In this document: positions 1-8,743 of the stretch, in pieces
Numbering within the stretch: the first letter of the stretch is position 1
Layout: each line of letters opens with the position of its first letter
Source: an uncultured Coriobacteriales bacterium
Lineage (GTDB): Bacteria > Actinomycetota > Coriobacteriia > Coriobacteriales > UMGS124
Length of the DNA: 36,161 nt
Reading direction: 5' to 3'
Assembly (NCBI GenBank): GCA_934654475.1
Contig: CAKUFZ010000016.1
Coordinates: 1 to 36,161 of the forward strand
The notes under the pieces: generated by a model
What the model was told of the DNA's origin: nothing
The model's database searches: none
The model's input: the letters and a program-made list of their open reading frames with translations, nothing else
Made by a program: the position numbers and the translations under genes

Positions 1-1175
1 ATTCCCAGAAGGTCGATGACGAAGCCCCAGGCCACGCCGATGACGTACAGCACGGCGAGGATGGTTAGGTTCTGCTTGGTGGAGCGGTTGGCGCTGAAGA
101 GCACGAGCAGACCAATGCCGGCCGAGACGAGAAGGCCTGCCATCGTTGCACCCATGCTGAGCACACCTGCCAGGTAAAGCTGGGTGATGGCGACGCTGGC
201 GGCACAGTTGGGGATGAGGCCGACCAGGGCGCTCACAAAAATCGAGAGTCCGGGCACCGCCGAGATGGCGTCGGCCAGGGCGTCTTCGCCGGCAAAGCCC
301 AGGATGAGATTGAGCACAAGCGTGACAAGAAGAACGAAGAACGTGACCTCGGCAGAGCGCACGAGCGTCTCGCGCACCACGCCTGACCAGCCCATATCGG
401 CCCCGCAAGCACAGCCCGGCCCGCAGCTGCCCACAAAGACGGGCGCAGGGGAGGAGACGGGTTGGCCGGAAGAGTCGGAGTCATCGGAGTTGGAGGTGCC
501 CATCGACTCGGCTGCGGCCTTGCCCCCATCCGTCTCGCCCTCAAGCTGGCCCTTGGCGCCCTCCTCGATTTCCTCAAGCGAGAGGCCTTCTTCCTCGTTT
601 GCCTGGGCGAGCAGGGCCTCGAGGTCGAAGGGGTCGCCGTCGAGTGTGGCCGAACCGTCGGGGTAGATGGCGATGATGGAGCCAGAATCGAGCTGGAAGA
701 TCTCGGGCTCGTCGGAGCCCACGAACTCAGCGCCCATGCCCTGGACCTTGATGCCAAGCACGCGGATGGCGAGGTCCACCAAGAAGCCCGTCACCATGCC
801 AAGCGCGACCTTGAGCAGCACGAGCTGCACCATGAGGCCGGGGTCGGCCTGCTGGGCGATCATCAAGGGCAGCATCTCGTCGGAAGTGGAGAGAAACACC
901 GCGAAAAGCGTGCCGAGCGTGATGACGCGTCCTGCGTAGAGCATGGCCGCCGCGGCCGAGAAGCCGCACTGGGGCACTGCACCGAGCATGGCGCCGATGG
1001 CGGGGCCGGAGGCGCCTGCGCGGGCAACGACCTCGCGGGTCTTTGCGCCTGCCTTGTATTCAAGTGCCACGAGGGCGAAATAGGTCACGAGCAGAAACGG
1101 CACGAGGCGCAGCGTGTCGAGCGCGGCGTCGATAAGGCAATCCAAGAACAGGTCCAAAACGGGGCATCCAATCAT
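1..1175 (-). CDS. Putative 10-TM heavy-metal/arsenic exporter (ArsP_2-like permease), 3' end off the window
   Basis: The minus-strand frame opens with ATG at 1175, a few codons after an in-frame stop at 1193-1191, and stays open to the left edge, giving 391 residues without the C-terminus. It is hydrophobic and built of two halves. Each half carries a P-x-C motif at the start of a helix: GAVPQCGFS (Cys70) and LIPNCAAS (Cys324). This two-half pattern, with a soluble middle, fits the 'putative 10TM heavy-metal exporter' (ArsP_2) permeases, which are thought to export metals or metalloids. The middle (about residues 150-250) is hydrophilic and acidic and ends in a cysteine cluster, CGPGCACG (Cys251, 255, 257), which could bind metal. 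No good ribosome site precedes the ATG. Family assignment is by motif memory, and the actual substrate cannot be read from the sequence. Confidence 0.72.
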   Translation of the reverse strand, partial: MIGCPVLDLFLDCLIDAALDTLRLVPFLLVTYFALVALEYKAGAKTREVVARAGASGPAIGAMLGAVPQCGFSAAAAMLYAGRVITLGTLFAVFLSTSDEMLPLMIAQQADPGLMVQLVLLKVALGMVTGFLVDLAIRVLGIKVQGMGAEFVGSDEPEIFQLDSGSIIAIYPDGSATLDGDPFDLEALLAQANEEEGLSLEEIEEGAKGQLEGETDGGKAAAESMGTSNSDDSDSSGQPVSSPAPVFVGSCGPGCACGADMGWSGVVRETLVRSAEVTFFVLLVTLVLNLILGFAGEDALADAISAVPGLSIFVSALVGLIPNCAASVAITQLYLAGVLSMGATMAGLLVSAGIGLLVLFSANRSTKQNLTILAVLYVIGVAWGFVIDLLG

Positions 1176-1407
1176 TGTTGCGAAATGTCGTCATCCAAGG
1201 TAAGCCGTGTATACCTCTTGCGGCACCATCACGGCCCAATTGACCCAAAATATACATGTGAACGCCTGTTTGAGCTGGTAGATGTGCATATCAACATATG
1301 AGCAAGCAAACAGATGACACCCAGAATCCTACTCCCCATAGGCCCCGTGCATGCGTATACTTGACGCGTCGCTTTTTTACCGCCTCCTCACGAGAAACGG
1401 GTTCGCC

Positions 1408-1914
1408 ATGATTTTTGTCATCCTCATTTTCCTGGGCATCGTCATTGCCGCCGTGGTGCTGCGTCGCGCCGGCGTGGGGATGGGCGACTCCGACGCGCAG
1501 ATCGATTCGGTGTATGAGCTGCTCGAAGACGAGGCCAAGCCGTCCTCCCGAGGCAAGCTTATTGCAAAGATGAAGTGGCTCACGAGCATTCCCATGCCCG
1601 ACAAGACGGAGGGGTGCTTCGTCATTCTCACCTATGAGGACAAGAAGACGATGAAGTCGTCGATGAACTCCTACCTGCACTGCCTGATAGGCAAGTCGTC
1701 CAAGGACGAGGCTGCCGCCGCTGCGCGTCACTTAAGCGGCGCAGGCAGCCCCACGATCGCGCGCGACATCTCGGCCAAGCGTCCCTTTGTGGTGGCGCTT
1801 TTGGCCTGCGAGGACTACGGCATGGACATCGAAGACTGCGAACGCGCCCTCAAGCGCGTCTTCAACGACGAGCGTCTCGTCAAGACTGCGCCCGCCAAGA
1901 CCAAGAGAGCGTAG
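1408..1914 (+). CDS. Small membrane-anchored protein of unknown function
   Basis: This 168-residue protein starts with one hydrophobic segment (MIFVILIFLGIVIAAVVLRR), followed by a soluble tail of about 145 residues rich in Lys, Asp and Glu. It looks like a single-pass protein with a cytoplasmic tail. An in-frame ATG at 1351 would add 19 residues (187 in total). Neither start has a convincing Shine-Dalgarno; I prefer 1408 because it begins at the membrane segment and a TATACT box lies at 1356-1361, upstream of it. The stop at 1914 is 9 bases before the next gene, so the two are very probably co-transcribed. I do not recognise a family. The tail has no cysteine pairs or nucleotide-binding motif. 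Confidence 0.7.
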   Translation: MIFVILIFLGIVIAAVVLRRAGVGMGDSDAQIDSVYELLEDEAKPSSRGKLIAKMKWLTSIPMPDKTEGCFVILTYEDKKTMKSSMNSYLHCLIGKSSKDEAAAAARHLSGAGSPTIARDISAKRPFVVALLACEDYGMDIEDCERALKRVFNDERLVKTAPAKTKRA

Positions 1915-1923
1915 CGATTCATC

Positions 1924-3510
1924 ATGGGAATGCTTGAGCTGCATGTGCTGAGAAGCGGCGACAAGGGTTCGTGTGCCGCCGTGCGTCTGGCGGGTGCCGA
2001 AGAATTCGTCTGCGTCGACTGTGGCATCACGGGCACGACGTTTGCCGACGCGTGCGCTCAGACGGGGCTCATCCCGTTCAAGGTTCAGGCGTTCCTCATC
2101 ACCCACTGCCATTCCAACCAGGTCAAAGGTCTCAAGTCGACGCTCATGTGGCTGCAGAAGCGCGGCGTGGCGCCTCAGGTGTACGTTGAGCCTGGGGTTC
2201 TGGCCGCAAGCCCTGTGCTCCAAGAGCTGCAGGGTATTGCCGACGTATGCGAGTTCCACACCAAGCAGCCCTTTTGGGTGGGCGACGTGTGCGTGCGGCC
2301 TTTCCGCACTTTCCACAACAACGAGGACAACGGCAGCTGCTACAACTTCCGTTTTGAGACGCGCGCAGAGGTTGGCGCGCAGGTCGACTCGCTCGTGCTG
2401 CTCTCCGACGTGGGCGTGCTGAGCCGCGAGGCGCAGGGGGAGCTGCCCCATGCGCGCCTGCTTGCCATCGAGGCGAACTACGACGCGGGCCTGCTCGACG
2501 AGGCGGCCAAGACCAATCCCCAGGTGCGCTTCGCGGTGGACGTGCGCGGCAACTTCTCCAACGCCCAGGCGGCCTCCACGGTGGAGGCATACGCATGGCC
2601 GGGGCTCAAGGATGTCGTGGCGCTGTACTTGTCGCGCCAGTACAATGCGCCCAGCCGCGCGACTGCGGCCATGGAAGCGGCGCTTGAGCAGGCCGGATGC
2701 AAGGCGCATGTCGCCTGCGCTTCGCCTGATGAGACGCTGAGCGTGCTGCCGAAGGGCGAATCCGCAGTCGATGGCAATGGGACGGCACCTGAAAAGCCCG
2801 CTGTAGAGAACGCTGCTGAGATGCTCTCCGTTGAGGGGTCTTCCGTTACGGGCGGCGTTGCTAATATGGCTGCTTCCGAGACATCTGTCTCCGAGATGCC
2901 GGGCCGTAATGCTGCTGTCGAAACGCCCGTTGTCGAAGCACCCGTCACGGTGGCAGCTGGCGCTAGCCCAGTCAAGGACGTGCCACTTTCTGGGCAGCTC
3001 GCTGCAGAGGAAGCCGTTGTTGAGCCGGTCGCTTCGAGCGCACCTGCTGGAGATGGACTCACTGACAAAGACCCAATTGCAGGGATGCCAACCCTTGAGA
3101 CAGTGCCTGAAGCAACGGCTTCTGAGCCGTGCGTTTTTGAAACGCCTGCGCATGAGGTCGGAGTGGAAACGACTGCTTCCGAAACGTCTTTTGAGTCGCC
3201 TGCTCCTTACTCCGCTCCCGAGGACATCCTCCTGCCTGAGCAGGCTCGGGAGATGGGCTACATCGACCTGCAGGGCCTGCTTGATCTCTGGGTGCAGCAG
3301 GGCCGCCTGGCGGAGTCTCCCGCCATTTCAGCCGAGGACCTCCTGCGCGCTCTCACTGCGGCCGACATGCTCGATCCACGCGACATGACACCCACCGACA
3401 AGGGCATTGAGCTGGGCGTTTGGGCTGCCTTCGAGGCTGAGGGCCTTGCTCCTGTCTTTGCCGCCCGCATGGCAGGCAGGCTCTGGGAGCACGTGCAGAC
3501 CCTCTTGTAG
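1924..3510 (+). CDS. Metallo-beta-lactamase-fold protein with degenerate metal site and low-complexity linker
   Basis: 528 residues. Residues 1-265 look like the metallo-beta-lactamase fold of the YycJ/WalJ type: an N-terminal strand with SGDKGSC, VDCGIT, then THCHSNQVKGL (residues 60-70) at the place of the family's THxHxDHxxG motif, later FRTFHNNEDNG, SDVGVL and IEANYD. His61 and His63 are kept, but the Asp and the last His are replaced by Asn65 and Gln66, so metal binding or catalysis is doubtful. Residues about 270-440 are a Val/Ala/Pro/Glu/Thr-rich linker. The last 95 residues form a separate helical domain ending WEHVQTLL. The gene follows the small membrane protein by 9 bases and converges on the exporter gene, with 8 bases between the stops. 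Function unknown; family placement is fairly secure. Confidence 0.75.
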   Translation: MGMLELHVLRSGDKGSCAAVRLAGAEEFVCVDCGITGTTFADACAQTGLIPFKVQAFLITHCHSNQVKGLKSTLMWLQKRGVAPQVYVEPGVLAASPVLQELQGIADVCEFHTKQPFWVGDVCVRPFRTFHNNEDNGSCYNFRFETRAEVGAQVDSLVLLSDVGVLSREAQGELPHARLLAIEANYDAGLLDEAAKTNPQVRFAVDVRGNFSNAQAASTVEAYAWPGLKDVVALYLSRQYNAPSRATAAMEAALEQAGCKAHVACASPDETLSVLPKGESAVDGNGTAPEKPAVENAAEMLSVEGSSVTGGVANMAASETSVSEMPGRNAAVETPVVEAPVTVAAGASPVKDVPLSGQLAAEEAVVEPVASSAPAGDGLTDKDPIAGMPTLETVPEATASEPCVFETPAHEVGVETTASETSFESPAPYSAPEDILLPEQAREMGYIDLQGLLDLWVQQGRLAESPAISAEDLLRALTAADMLDPRDMTPTDKGIELGVWAAFEAEGLAPVFAARMAGRLWEHVQTLL

Positions 3511-3518
3511 CGCGTGCC

Positions 3519-4970
3519 TTATCCGTCGTAGCGCCAGCTCTTGTCGGTGAGCATGCGGGCGAGTGCCAGCCCGATGGGCAGGCAGAAGATGATGATCATC
3601 GCGCGCAGGCCCCACGACAGGGCGTCGCCTGCGTCGAGAATGCCCAGGTAGTACATCGCGCGGTACAGGTACAGGCCCGGCACCATGATGACGATGGACG
3701 GCACGGTGAGGCTGATGCGCGGCAGCGTCATCTTGAGGCCCACGACCGATGCGAGGAGTCCGGCGATAAGGGCGCCGATGAGGGCTGCGGCCTCAGGCAA
3801 CATGCCAGCAAGGTCGATGAGCTCCAGACGTGTGGTGTTGGCGACGAGGCCGATGCAGGCCGCGGTGAAGGCCATGCGCGGCGTCGAGTTGAACATGATG
3901 GAGAATCCGAACACGCCGATGAAGCTCATGAGGCACCTGAGCAGGCAGGTTGAGACAGGGTCGAGGCCCTGCGGCGCGAACTCGTTGGGCGTGAAGCCCA
4001 CAATCATGGCCACGATCCAGCCTGTGATGGTGGCAAGGAACACGATGGTGCCCGCATAGGTGAGTCGTTGCACGCCTGAGGCAAAGCGGAACTTCGCGAA
4101 GTCCAGCCCGCTTGTGATGAGTGGGAAGCCTGGGATGACGAAGAGCAACGCTCCGATATAGCCCGCCTCGTGCTGGAACGCGTCGGGGATGAACAGAGAC
4201 AGCACGCCAAGCGTGCCCAGGTAGAGAAGGCCGGCCAGGGCGACCGACACTATGTTTGCGCCAAAGTGGTTGAAGTGCTTCCTGCCGAGCGCCACGCGCG
4301 TGAAGTTGCCGAATCCCGCTCCGATGAGCGCGCCGGTCATCTCGATGAGGCCGCCGCCGAGCAAAAAAACGAAGGCGAAGCATGCAAAGCCCGACGCCAG
4401 GCCAAGCTGCCAGGCGCTGTAGCGGGGATTGCGATGCTCGATTTCATCGAGCATCCGGTGGATGTCGTTCACGGTAAGCGTGTCGAGGTTGGCCTCGAGC
4501 TCGTCCTGGAAGCGCTCCATGATCTGAATGCGCTCGGTGTTGACACCGGTTTTGGGCAGCGACACGACCTCGGTGAACGATGAGCGGCCGTCCGACACGG
4601 TGGAGTCGATGGAGACGAGGCTGACGTCGGCTGCGCATGACACGCCCAGCAGCGAGCCTATGTGCTGCATGGTGGCCTCAACGCGATAGGCTCCGGTTCC
4701 GCTTGAGAGCATGAGCTTGCCCGTGCGCGTCACGATGGACGACTTTGCGGTGATGCCGGCCTTGGTTGCCAGCACGTCGCCGTGCTCCTCCACGGTGGCA
4801 TGCCAGTCCATCTTGAGACGATTGAATACCTCATGGTGCGAGGAGGGGTCGTTCGTAAGCAGACGGTCGATGATGGTCTCAAGCTCTTTTTCATGCTGAC
4901 TTTGCGCCGGTTGAGCCTTCTCCTCCTTGGTCGCCCGCATGACTGCCGTGCCCTGTTGCTCCTCGTTCAT
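3519..4970 (-). CDS. Threonine/serine exporter family protein (fused ThrE, DUF1212-type)
   Basis: About 483 residues from the ATG at 4970, which has GGGAGCAGGA directly upstream; an in-frame ATG at 5003 is possible but lacks such a site. The N-terminal half is soluble and carries the signature SSGTGAYRVE with LSLVS-like strands around it, as in the N-terminal ThrE domain (compare YjjP). From about residue 190 there are roughly ten hydrophobic helices. The second block (from about residue 350) matches the ThrE_2 half (compare YjjB). Enterobacteria make these halves as two proteins; here, as in corynebacterial ThrE, they are fused. The family exports small amino acids, or dicarboxylates in some members. 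The gene lies 63 bases downstream of the CapA-like gene on the same strand, so they are probably one transcript. The substrate is inferred from the family only. Confidence 0.86.
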   Translation of the reverse strand: MNEEQQGTAVMRATKEEKAQPAQSQHEKELETIIDRLLTNDPSSHHEVFNRLKMDWHATVEEHGDVLATKAGITAKSSIVTRTGKLMLSSGTGAYRVEATMQHIGSLLGVSCAADVSLVSIDSTVSDGRSSFTEVVSLPKTGVNTERIQIMERFQDELEANLDTLTVNDIHRMLDEIEHRNPRYSAWQLGLASGFACFAFVFLLGGGLIEMTGALIGAGFGNFTRVALGRKHFNHFGANIVSVALAGLLYLGTLGVLSLFIPDAFQHEAGYIGALLFVIPGFPLITSGLDFAKFRFASGVQRLTYAGTIVFLATITGWIVAMIVGFTPNEFAPQGLDPVSTCLLRCLMSFIGVFGFSIMFNSTPRMAFTAACIGLVANTTRLELIDLAGMLPEAAALIGALIAGLLASVVGLKMTLPRISLTVPSIVIMVPGLYLYRAMYYLGILDAGDALSWGLRAMIIIFCLPIGLALARMLTDKSWRYDG

Positions 4971-5033
4971 TCCTGCTCCCGCTGGTTTTGCGCATGAGTG
5001 CATGCGCGGCCGAGCCGCTCACGCAACCCTTCG

Positions 5034-6386
5034 CTAGCCTTTGATGGTGATCCCGGGGTTGCCAACGACCTCGGCCGTATGCTCCTGCATCCAGGCGAGG
5101 GCGTCGCTTCCCAGGCTCGACAGCAGGTAGTCGCCGGCGGCTTCTTCGGCGCTCATGGTGCTCACAAGGCGTACGTAGTCATCGGGCGTGCCGTCTGCCG
5201 AGTAGGTCCAGTATTCTACAAGTGGGGTCCAGGCAAGGTTTTCGATACTGACCGTTCCGGAGGCAGATATCACAATATCGCAACTGAACATGCCTGAAAG
5301 CACCGTCTCGGGGTAGTCGGTGTAGCTGCTCACGAAGTCGCCCATGCCGTAGACGCACGGCATGGTGGAGCTGCCGTCTGCCCGGGGTACCTGCTCGAAG
5401 CTCTGAATGACATGGGCGTGGCTGCCGATGACCAGGTCGACCCCGGCATCGGCGCAGGCCTGGGCCACCTCGCGCTGCCAGTCGTTGGGGACGCTTGTGT
5501 ATTCCTCGCCGCCGTGCATGTACACCACCACGGCGTCGGCCGCCGCGCGGGCACGTGCGTAGTCCTGCGCGAATGCGGCGCTGTCCCAAGGCACGGCGTA
5601 ATAGTCGTTGGGCAGGTCGGCCTGGTCGTAGCCGTTTTGGCCGTAAGAATAGGAGAGGAAGGCGACCTTGGCGCCCTTGCGCTCCACCACGCGCACCTGA
5701 GCGCGGTCCTCCTCGTCGGTGTAACTGCCGATGAAGGCGATGTCCGGGTAGCTCTTCCACAGCTGCTGCATGTGCTCGATGGGGCCCGTCCAGTAGTCGT
5801 AGGTGTGGTTGGTGTTGGAGCTCACCACGTCAAACCCCGCATCTACCAGCGCCTGTGCCATGGAGTCGGGCGTGTTGTAGCTGGGGTAGCCGCTCCAGTC
5901 CCAGTCGGTGTTGCCTCCCAGGACGGTCTCCTGGTTGACGAAGGCGATGTCAAAGCCGCTCACGATGGGCGCGATCTCGCGGTACAGGGGCGAGAAGTCG
6001 TACACGCCGTCGCCCGACCCGGCGCCTCCCCACATCTCGGCAATCTCCAGGGTGCGCTCGTTGGCGAGGTTGTCGCCCACGGCGCAGAACGTGATGCGGG
6101 TGTCCCCCGAGTATGCAGGCGCGTCGCCTGTGCCCGGCGCCGCGATGTCGCCGGGAACCGCGGAGGTAACGAGATGGGCCGCGTCCGAGCTTGCGTCTTC
6201 CGCCCCGCATGCGGTGCAGGCAAGGCCCAGCGTTCCCACGGCCGCGGTGGCCAGATACGTCGAGAACGAGCGGCGCGTGAGCTCCTGCTGGCCGCGCGCG
6301 CAATCCTGGGTGAGGGACGCACCGCCACCTTGGAGCTCAAAACGAGAGCTGGCGTGTGTGTCGGGATGCTGCGCGGCGTGGTTCAT
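5034..6386 (-). CDS. Tat-exported CapA-family metallophosphoesterase-like protein
   Basis: 450 residues from the ATG at 6386, which has GGAAGGA six bases upstream; the longer frame to 6416 lacks this. The N-terminus has a twin-arginine signal (LTRRSFSTYLATAAVGTLG, Arg38-Arg39) ending near two cysteines in ACTACG; the lipobox is not canonical, so lipidation is uncertain. The rest is a CapA (poly-gamma-glutamate capsule) fold: FCAVGDN, VNQETV, SNTNHTYDYW, YMHGGEEY, GSHAHVIQS and GMGDFV appear in the family order and mark the calcineurin-like metal site. CapA proteins act in poly-gamma-glutamate synthesis or anchoring, but many members stand alone with unknown substrate. No CapB or CapC is present here, so a capsule role is not supported. 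It likely heads a two-gene transcript with the exporter. Confidence 0.85.
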   Translation of the reverse strand: MNHAAQHPDTHASSRFELQGGGASLTQDCARGQQELTRRSFSTYLATAAVGTLGLACTACGAEDASSDAAHLVTSAVPGDIAAPGTGDAPAYSGDTRITFCAVGDNLANERTLEIAEMWGGAGSGDGVYDFSPLYREIAPIVSGFDIAFVNQETVLGGNTDWDWSGYPSYNTPDSMAQALVDAGFDVVSSNTNHTYDYWTGPIEHMQQLWKSYPDIAFIGSYTDEEDRAQVRVVERKGAKVAFLSYSYGQNGYDQADLPNDYYAVPWDSAAFAQDYARARAAADAVVVYMHGGEEYTSVPNDWQREVAQACADAGVDLVIGSHAHVIQSFEQVPRADGSSTMPCVYGMGDFVSSYTDYPETVLSGMFSCDIVISASGTVSIENLAWTPLVEYWTYSADGTPDDYVRLVSTMSAEEAAGDYLLSSLGSDALAWMQEHTAEVVGNPGITIKG

Positions 6387-6520
6387 GACGGTCCTTCCGG
6401 CCTGGGATTTTCGCATTCTTTGATTCTAACCTTTTCAAGACCGGGGCTGTCGCGAGACGGGCCAATGGCTTTGCCTGTATGATGCATGCGAGTGCAAAAC
6501 AGCGAAGGAGCGTGGAGAGC

Positions 6521-7132
6521 ATGGAGTTCGTAGGGTCAAACGACAAGCTCGGGGACGAGAAAATCCGCCTCGCCGGCGACCGTGTGGCGAAGCCCACCCA
6601 GGAGAAGACTGCGCCGTTTCCCTGTGGCGTGCAGGGCATGGTGCCCTTGAGCACCAACAAGAAGGGCGGCGGCACGTTCACGACGTTCGTCTTCAAGGCG
6701 CCGCAGGACCTGGAGTGCCTGGAGGGCGTGATCACCCAGCTCAACGCCATTATGGCGCAGGCAGAGGGCCTCGTTGACAATTGCCCGCTCGGCGCGTTTG
6801 AGCATGTGCGCGTCGGCGTGAAGAGCCCGGGCTACAAGTTCTGCCACGTGGAGTACGCGCCCGTGGACAAGCGCGGGTTTGCCATGGCGTGCCCCGTGTG
6901 CCTGCATGTGGAGGAGGACGTCGCGCTCCACGAGCCTGGCGACAAGAGCGCCGTGGTGGAGTTCGACCGCGAGGGCGCCATCGTGCGCGTGGCCGTGGAC
7001 GTCTACCGCGAGGGTGGCTTCTTCTACCGCCTGACCGCCATGCAGGAGGAGGGCGCCCAGGGCCTGGCCGTCCACAAGGTGGAGACCGTCAACAAGAAGG
7101 GCGCGGCCAAGCTTCTCTATAAGCGCAGGTAA
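6521..7132 (+). CDS. Unrecognised 203-residue soluble protein
   Basis: I chose the ATG at 6521, preceded by AAGGAGCGTGGAGAGC; an in-frame ATG at 6479 would add 14 residues but has no ribosome site. There is no signal peptide or membrane segment. The protein opens MEFVGSNDKLGDEK, then has KKGGGTFTTFVFKAP and a helix with LECLEGVITQLN. A central stretch has single cysteines in VDNCPLG, YKFCHVEY and MACPVCLHV; the last is a CPVC pair. It ends in a strongly basic tail, AKLLYKRR. The predicted make-up is alpha/beta. I cannot place it in a family. It is a single gene, divergent from the CapA-like gene (134 bases apart) and convergent with the purine permease, whose terminator follows it. Confidence 0.7.
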   Translation: MEFVGSNDKLGDEKIRLAGDRVAKPTQEKTAPFPCGVQGMVPLSTNKKGGGTFTTFVFKAPQDLECLEGVITQLNAIMAQAEGLVDNCPLGAFEHVRVGVKSPGYKFCHVEYAPVDKRGFAMACPVCLHVEEDVALHEPGDKSAVVEFDREGAIVRVAVDVYREGGFFYRLTAMQEEGAQGLAVHKVETVNKKGAAKLLYKRR

Positions 7133-7170
7133 CTGGCCAGCGTTGCTTCATCTATAGCGAGCGCACGGAA

Positions 7171-7218
7171 AAGGCGCCCTGCAGGCCGGCGGAAATCGCC
7201 AAGCCCGCAGGGCGCCTT
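7171..7218 (-). terminator. Intrinsic terminator of the purine permease gene
   Basis: Perfect 12-bp inverted repeat AAGGCGCCCTGC (7171-7182) and GCAGGGCGCCTT (7207-7218). On the minus strand the stem is followed by TTTT, 23 bases past the permease stop codon. It may also stop transcription of the converging plus-strand gene, though no T run follows in that direction. Confidence 0.75.
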
Positions 7219-7240
7219 GCGTTACATGGTGTGGTGCGCT

Positions 7241-8668
7241 TTATGCCACTAGGAAGAACTTCACGAGGAAGATGGCGGCGATGACGTAGGTCAGGATGTA
7301 CTGCTTGCTGGCCTTGCCGGAGCACACGTTCATGACGGTGAAGGCGATGAGGCCGATGCCGATGGCGTGGCCGATGGAGCCGGAGACGGGCATGGCAATG
7401 AGCATGAGCGCCACGGGAACGACCTGGTCGAGGTCGTCGAGGTCGATCTTCTTCAGGGCCGAGAGCATGATGATGCCGACGTAGATGAGGGCAGCGGAGG
7501 TCGCCGGTGCGGGGATGATGGCCGCAATGGGGGCGATGAACATGCAGGCGAAGAACAGGATGCCGCAGGTGAGCGAGGTGAGGCCCGTGCGGCCGCCGGC
7601 CTCGACGCCCGAGGCGGACTCAACGAAGGTCGTGACGGTGGAGGTGCCGGTGCAGGAGCCCACGATGGTGCCCACGGCGTCGGAGAGCATGGCTTCCTTC
7701 ATCTGGGGCATCTTGCCGTTCTCGTCGAGCATGCCGGCGCGGGAGGCGGTGCCCACGAGGGTGCCGATGGTGTCGAACATGTCGATCATGCAGAACGTGA
7801 TGATGAGCGTGATGACGGTGAACCAGCCCATCTCGAGGAACGTGGCAAAGTTGAACTTGAAGAGCGTGAGCTCGGCCATGGCGCCGAAGGCGGGCACCCA
7901 GGAGGCGGTGGCCAGACCGGCGAACGGGTCGACGCCCAGGAAGATGGCCTCGCCGGCCCAGTAGATGACCGAGGCGATGAGCATGCCGAGGATGACGGCG
8001 GCGCGCATGCCGCGCTTGGCCATGAGGATGATGGCGAAGAGGCCCAGGAACATGGTGACCACGGTGAGCACCATGGTGGGGTAGGCGTCGCCCATGTTGG
8101 TTGCCACGGTGGTGGCCGAAAGCGAGCCGAAGAAGTCGCGCATCACGTAGAAGCAATTGCCGTTGCTGTCGTAGACGCCGGCGTTGGAGCCGATGCCGAT
8201 GTTGAGCAGCATAAGGCCGATAGCAGGTGCGATGCCGGTGCGCACGCCGTAGGGGATGGCTTCGACGATCTTCTCGCGCACGTTGCACAGCGTGAGGATC
8301 AAGAACACGATGCCTTCGGCGAGCACGATGATGAGGGCGGCTTGAAAGGAGGCGATGTAGCTCGCGCCCGTGAAGGAGGCGATCTGCGTTACGACCAGGG
8401 CGAAGAAGCTGTTGAGACCCATGCCGGGGGCAAGGCAGAAGGGCTTGTTGGCCCAGAATGCCATGCAGACCATGGCGATGCCGGAAGCCAGGCACGTTGC
8501 CAGGAAGACGGCGTTCCACAGCTCGTCGCCTCCGCCCGACCTGAAGTTGGTGAGCAGGTTCGGGTTCAGGGCGATGATGTATGCCATCGTCATGAACGTC
8601 GTGAGGCCGGCGGCGATCTCGGTCTTCACCGAGGTGCCGTTGGCTTTGAGCTTAAAGAGCTTCTCCAT
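7241..8668 (-). CDS. NCS2-family purine (guanine/hypoxanthine/adenine) permease, AzgA-like
   Basis: 475 residues from the ATG at 8668, with GGGAAGGGAC just upstream; the longer frame to 8701 would include a leader hairpin and is unlikely. The protein has about 12-14 hydrophobic helices. Family marks include the N-terminal TEIAAGLTTFMTMAYIIALN, FCLAPGMGLNSFFA (first half-helix), PYGVRTGIAPAIGLML, and FCMIDMFDTIGTLVGTASRA with SDAVGTIVGSCTGTSTVTTF near the second half-site. These are typical of the AzgA/PbuG branch of NCS2, which imports purine bases by proton symport. It is a single-gene unit with its own leader and terminator. The exact base transported cannot be told from motifs. Confidence 0.93.
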   Translation of the reverse strand: MEKLFKLKANGTSVKTEIAAGLTTFMTMAYIIALNPNLLTNFRSGGGDELWNAVFLATCLASGIAMVCMAFWANKPFCLAPGMGLNSFFALVVTQIASFTGASYIASFQAALIIVLAEGIVFLILTLCNVREKIVEAIPYGVRTGIAPAIGLMLLNIGIGSNAGVYDSNGNCFYVMRDFFGSLSATTVATNMGDAYPTMVLTVVTMFLGLFAIILMAKRGMRAAVILGMLIASVIYWAGEAIFLGVDPFAGLATASWVPAFGAMAELTLFKFNFATFLEMGWFTVITLIITFCMIDMFDTIGTLVGTASRAGMLDENGKMPQMKEAMLSDAVGTIVGSCTGTSTVTTFVESASGVEAGGRTGLTSLTCGILFFACMFIAPIAAIIPAPATSAALIYVGIIMLSALKKIDLDDLDQVVPVALMLIAMPVSGSIGHAIGIGLIAFTVMNVCSGKASKQYILTYVIAAIFLVKFFLVA

Positions 8669-8687
8669 GTCCCTTCCCTTTCGATAG

Positions 8688-8707
8688 CAACTCATTTTCA
8701 TGAGTTG
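8688..8707 (-). promoter_or_regulatory. Leader hairpin just upstream of the purine permease
   Basis: Perfect 8-bp stem CAACTCAT (8688-8695) / ATGAGTTG (8700-8707) with a 4-base loop (TTTC on the plus strand). It lies about 10 bases before the permease ribosome site, inside the putative 5' leader. It could be an RNA element affecting translation or stability. It is too short for a known riboswitch. Confidence 0.45.
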
Positions 8708-8743
8708 GTGTCACAGGGTGCCTAAGGATGAGCACCATGGGGC

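Noticed and set aside
5034..6386. Capsule (poly-gamma-glutamate) operon
   Set aside because: Only the CapA-like protein is present; no CapB or CapC ligase gene lies nearby.
7367..8725. 452-codon plus-strand frame opposite the purine permease
   Set aside because: It is an antisense shadow: the product is almost only Gly, His, Glu, Asp and Ala, while the minus strand encodes a clear NCS2 permease.
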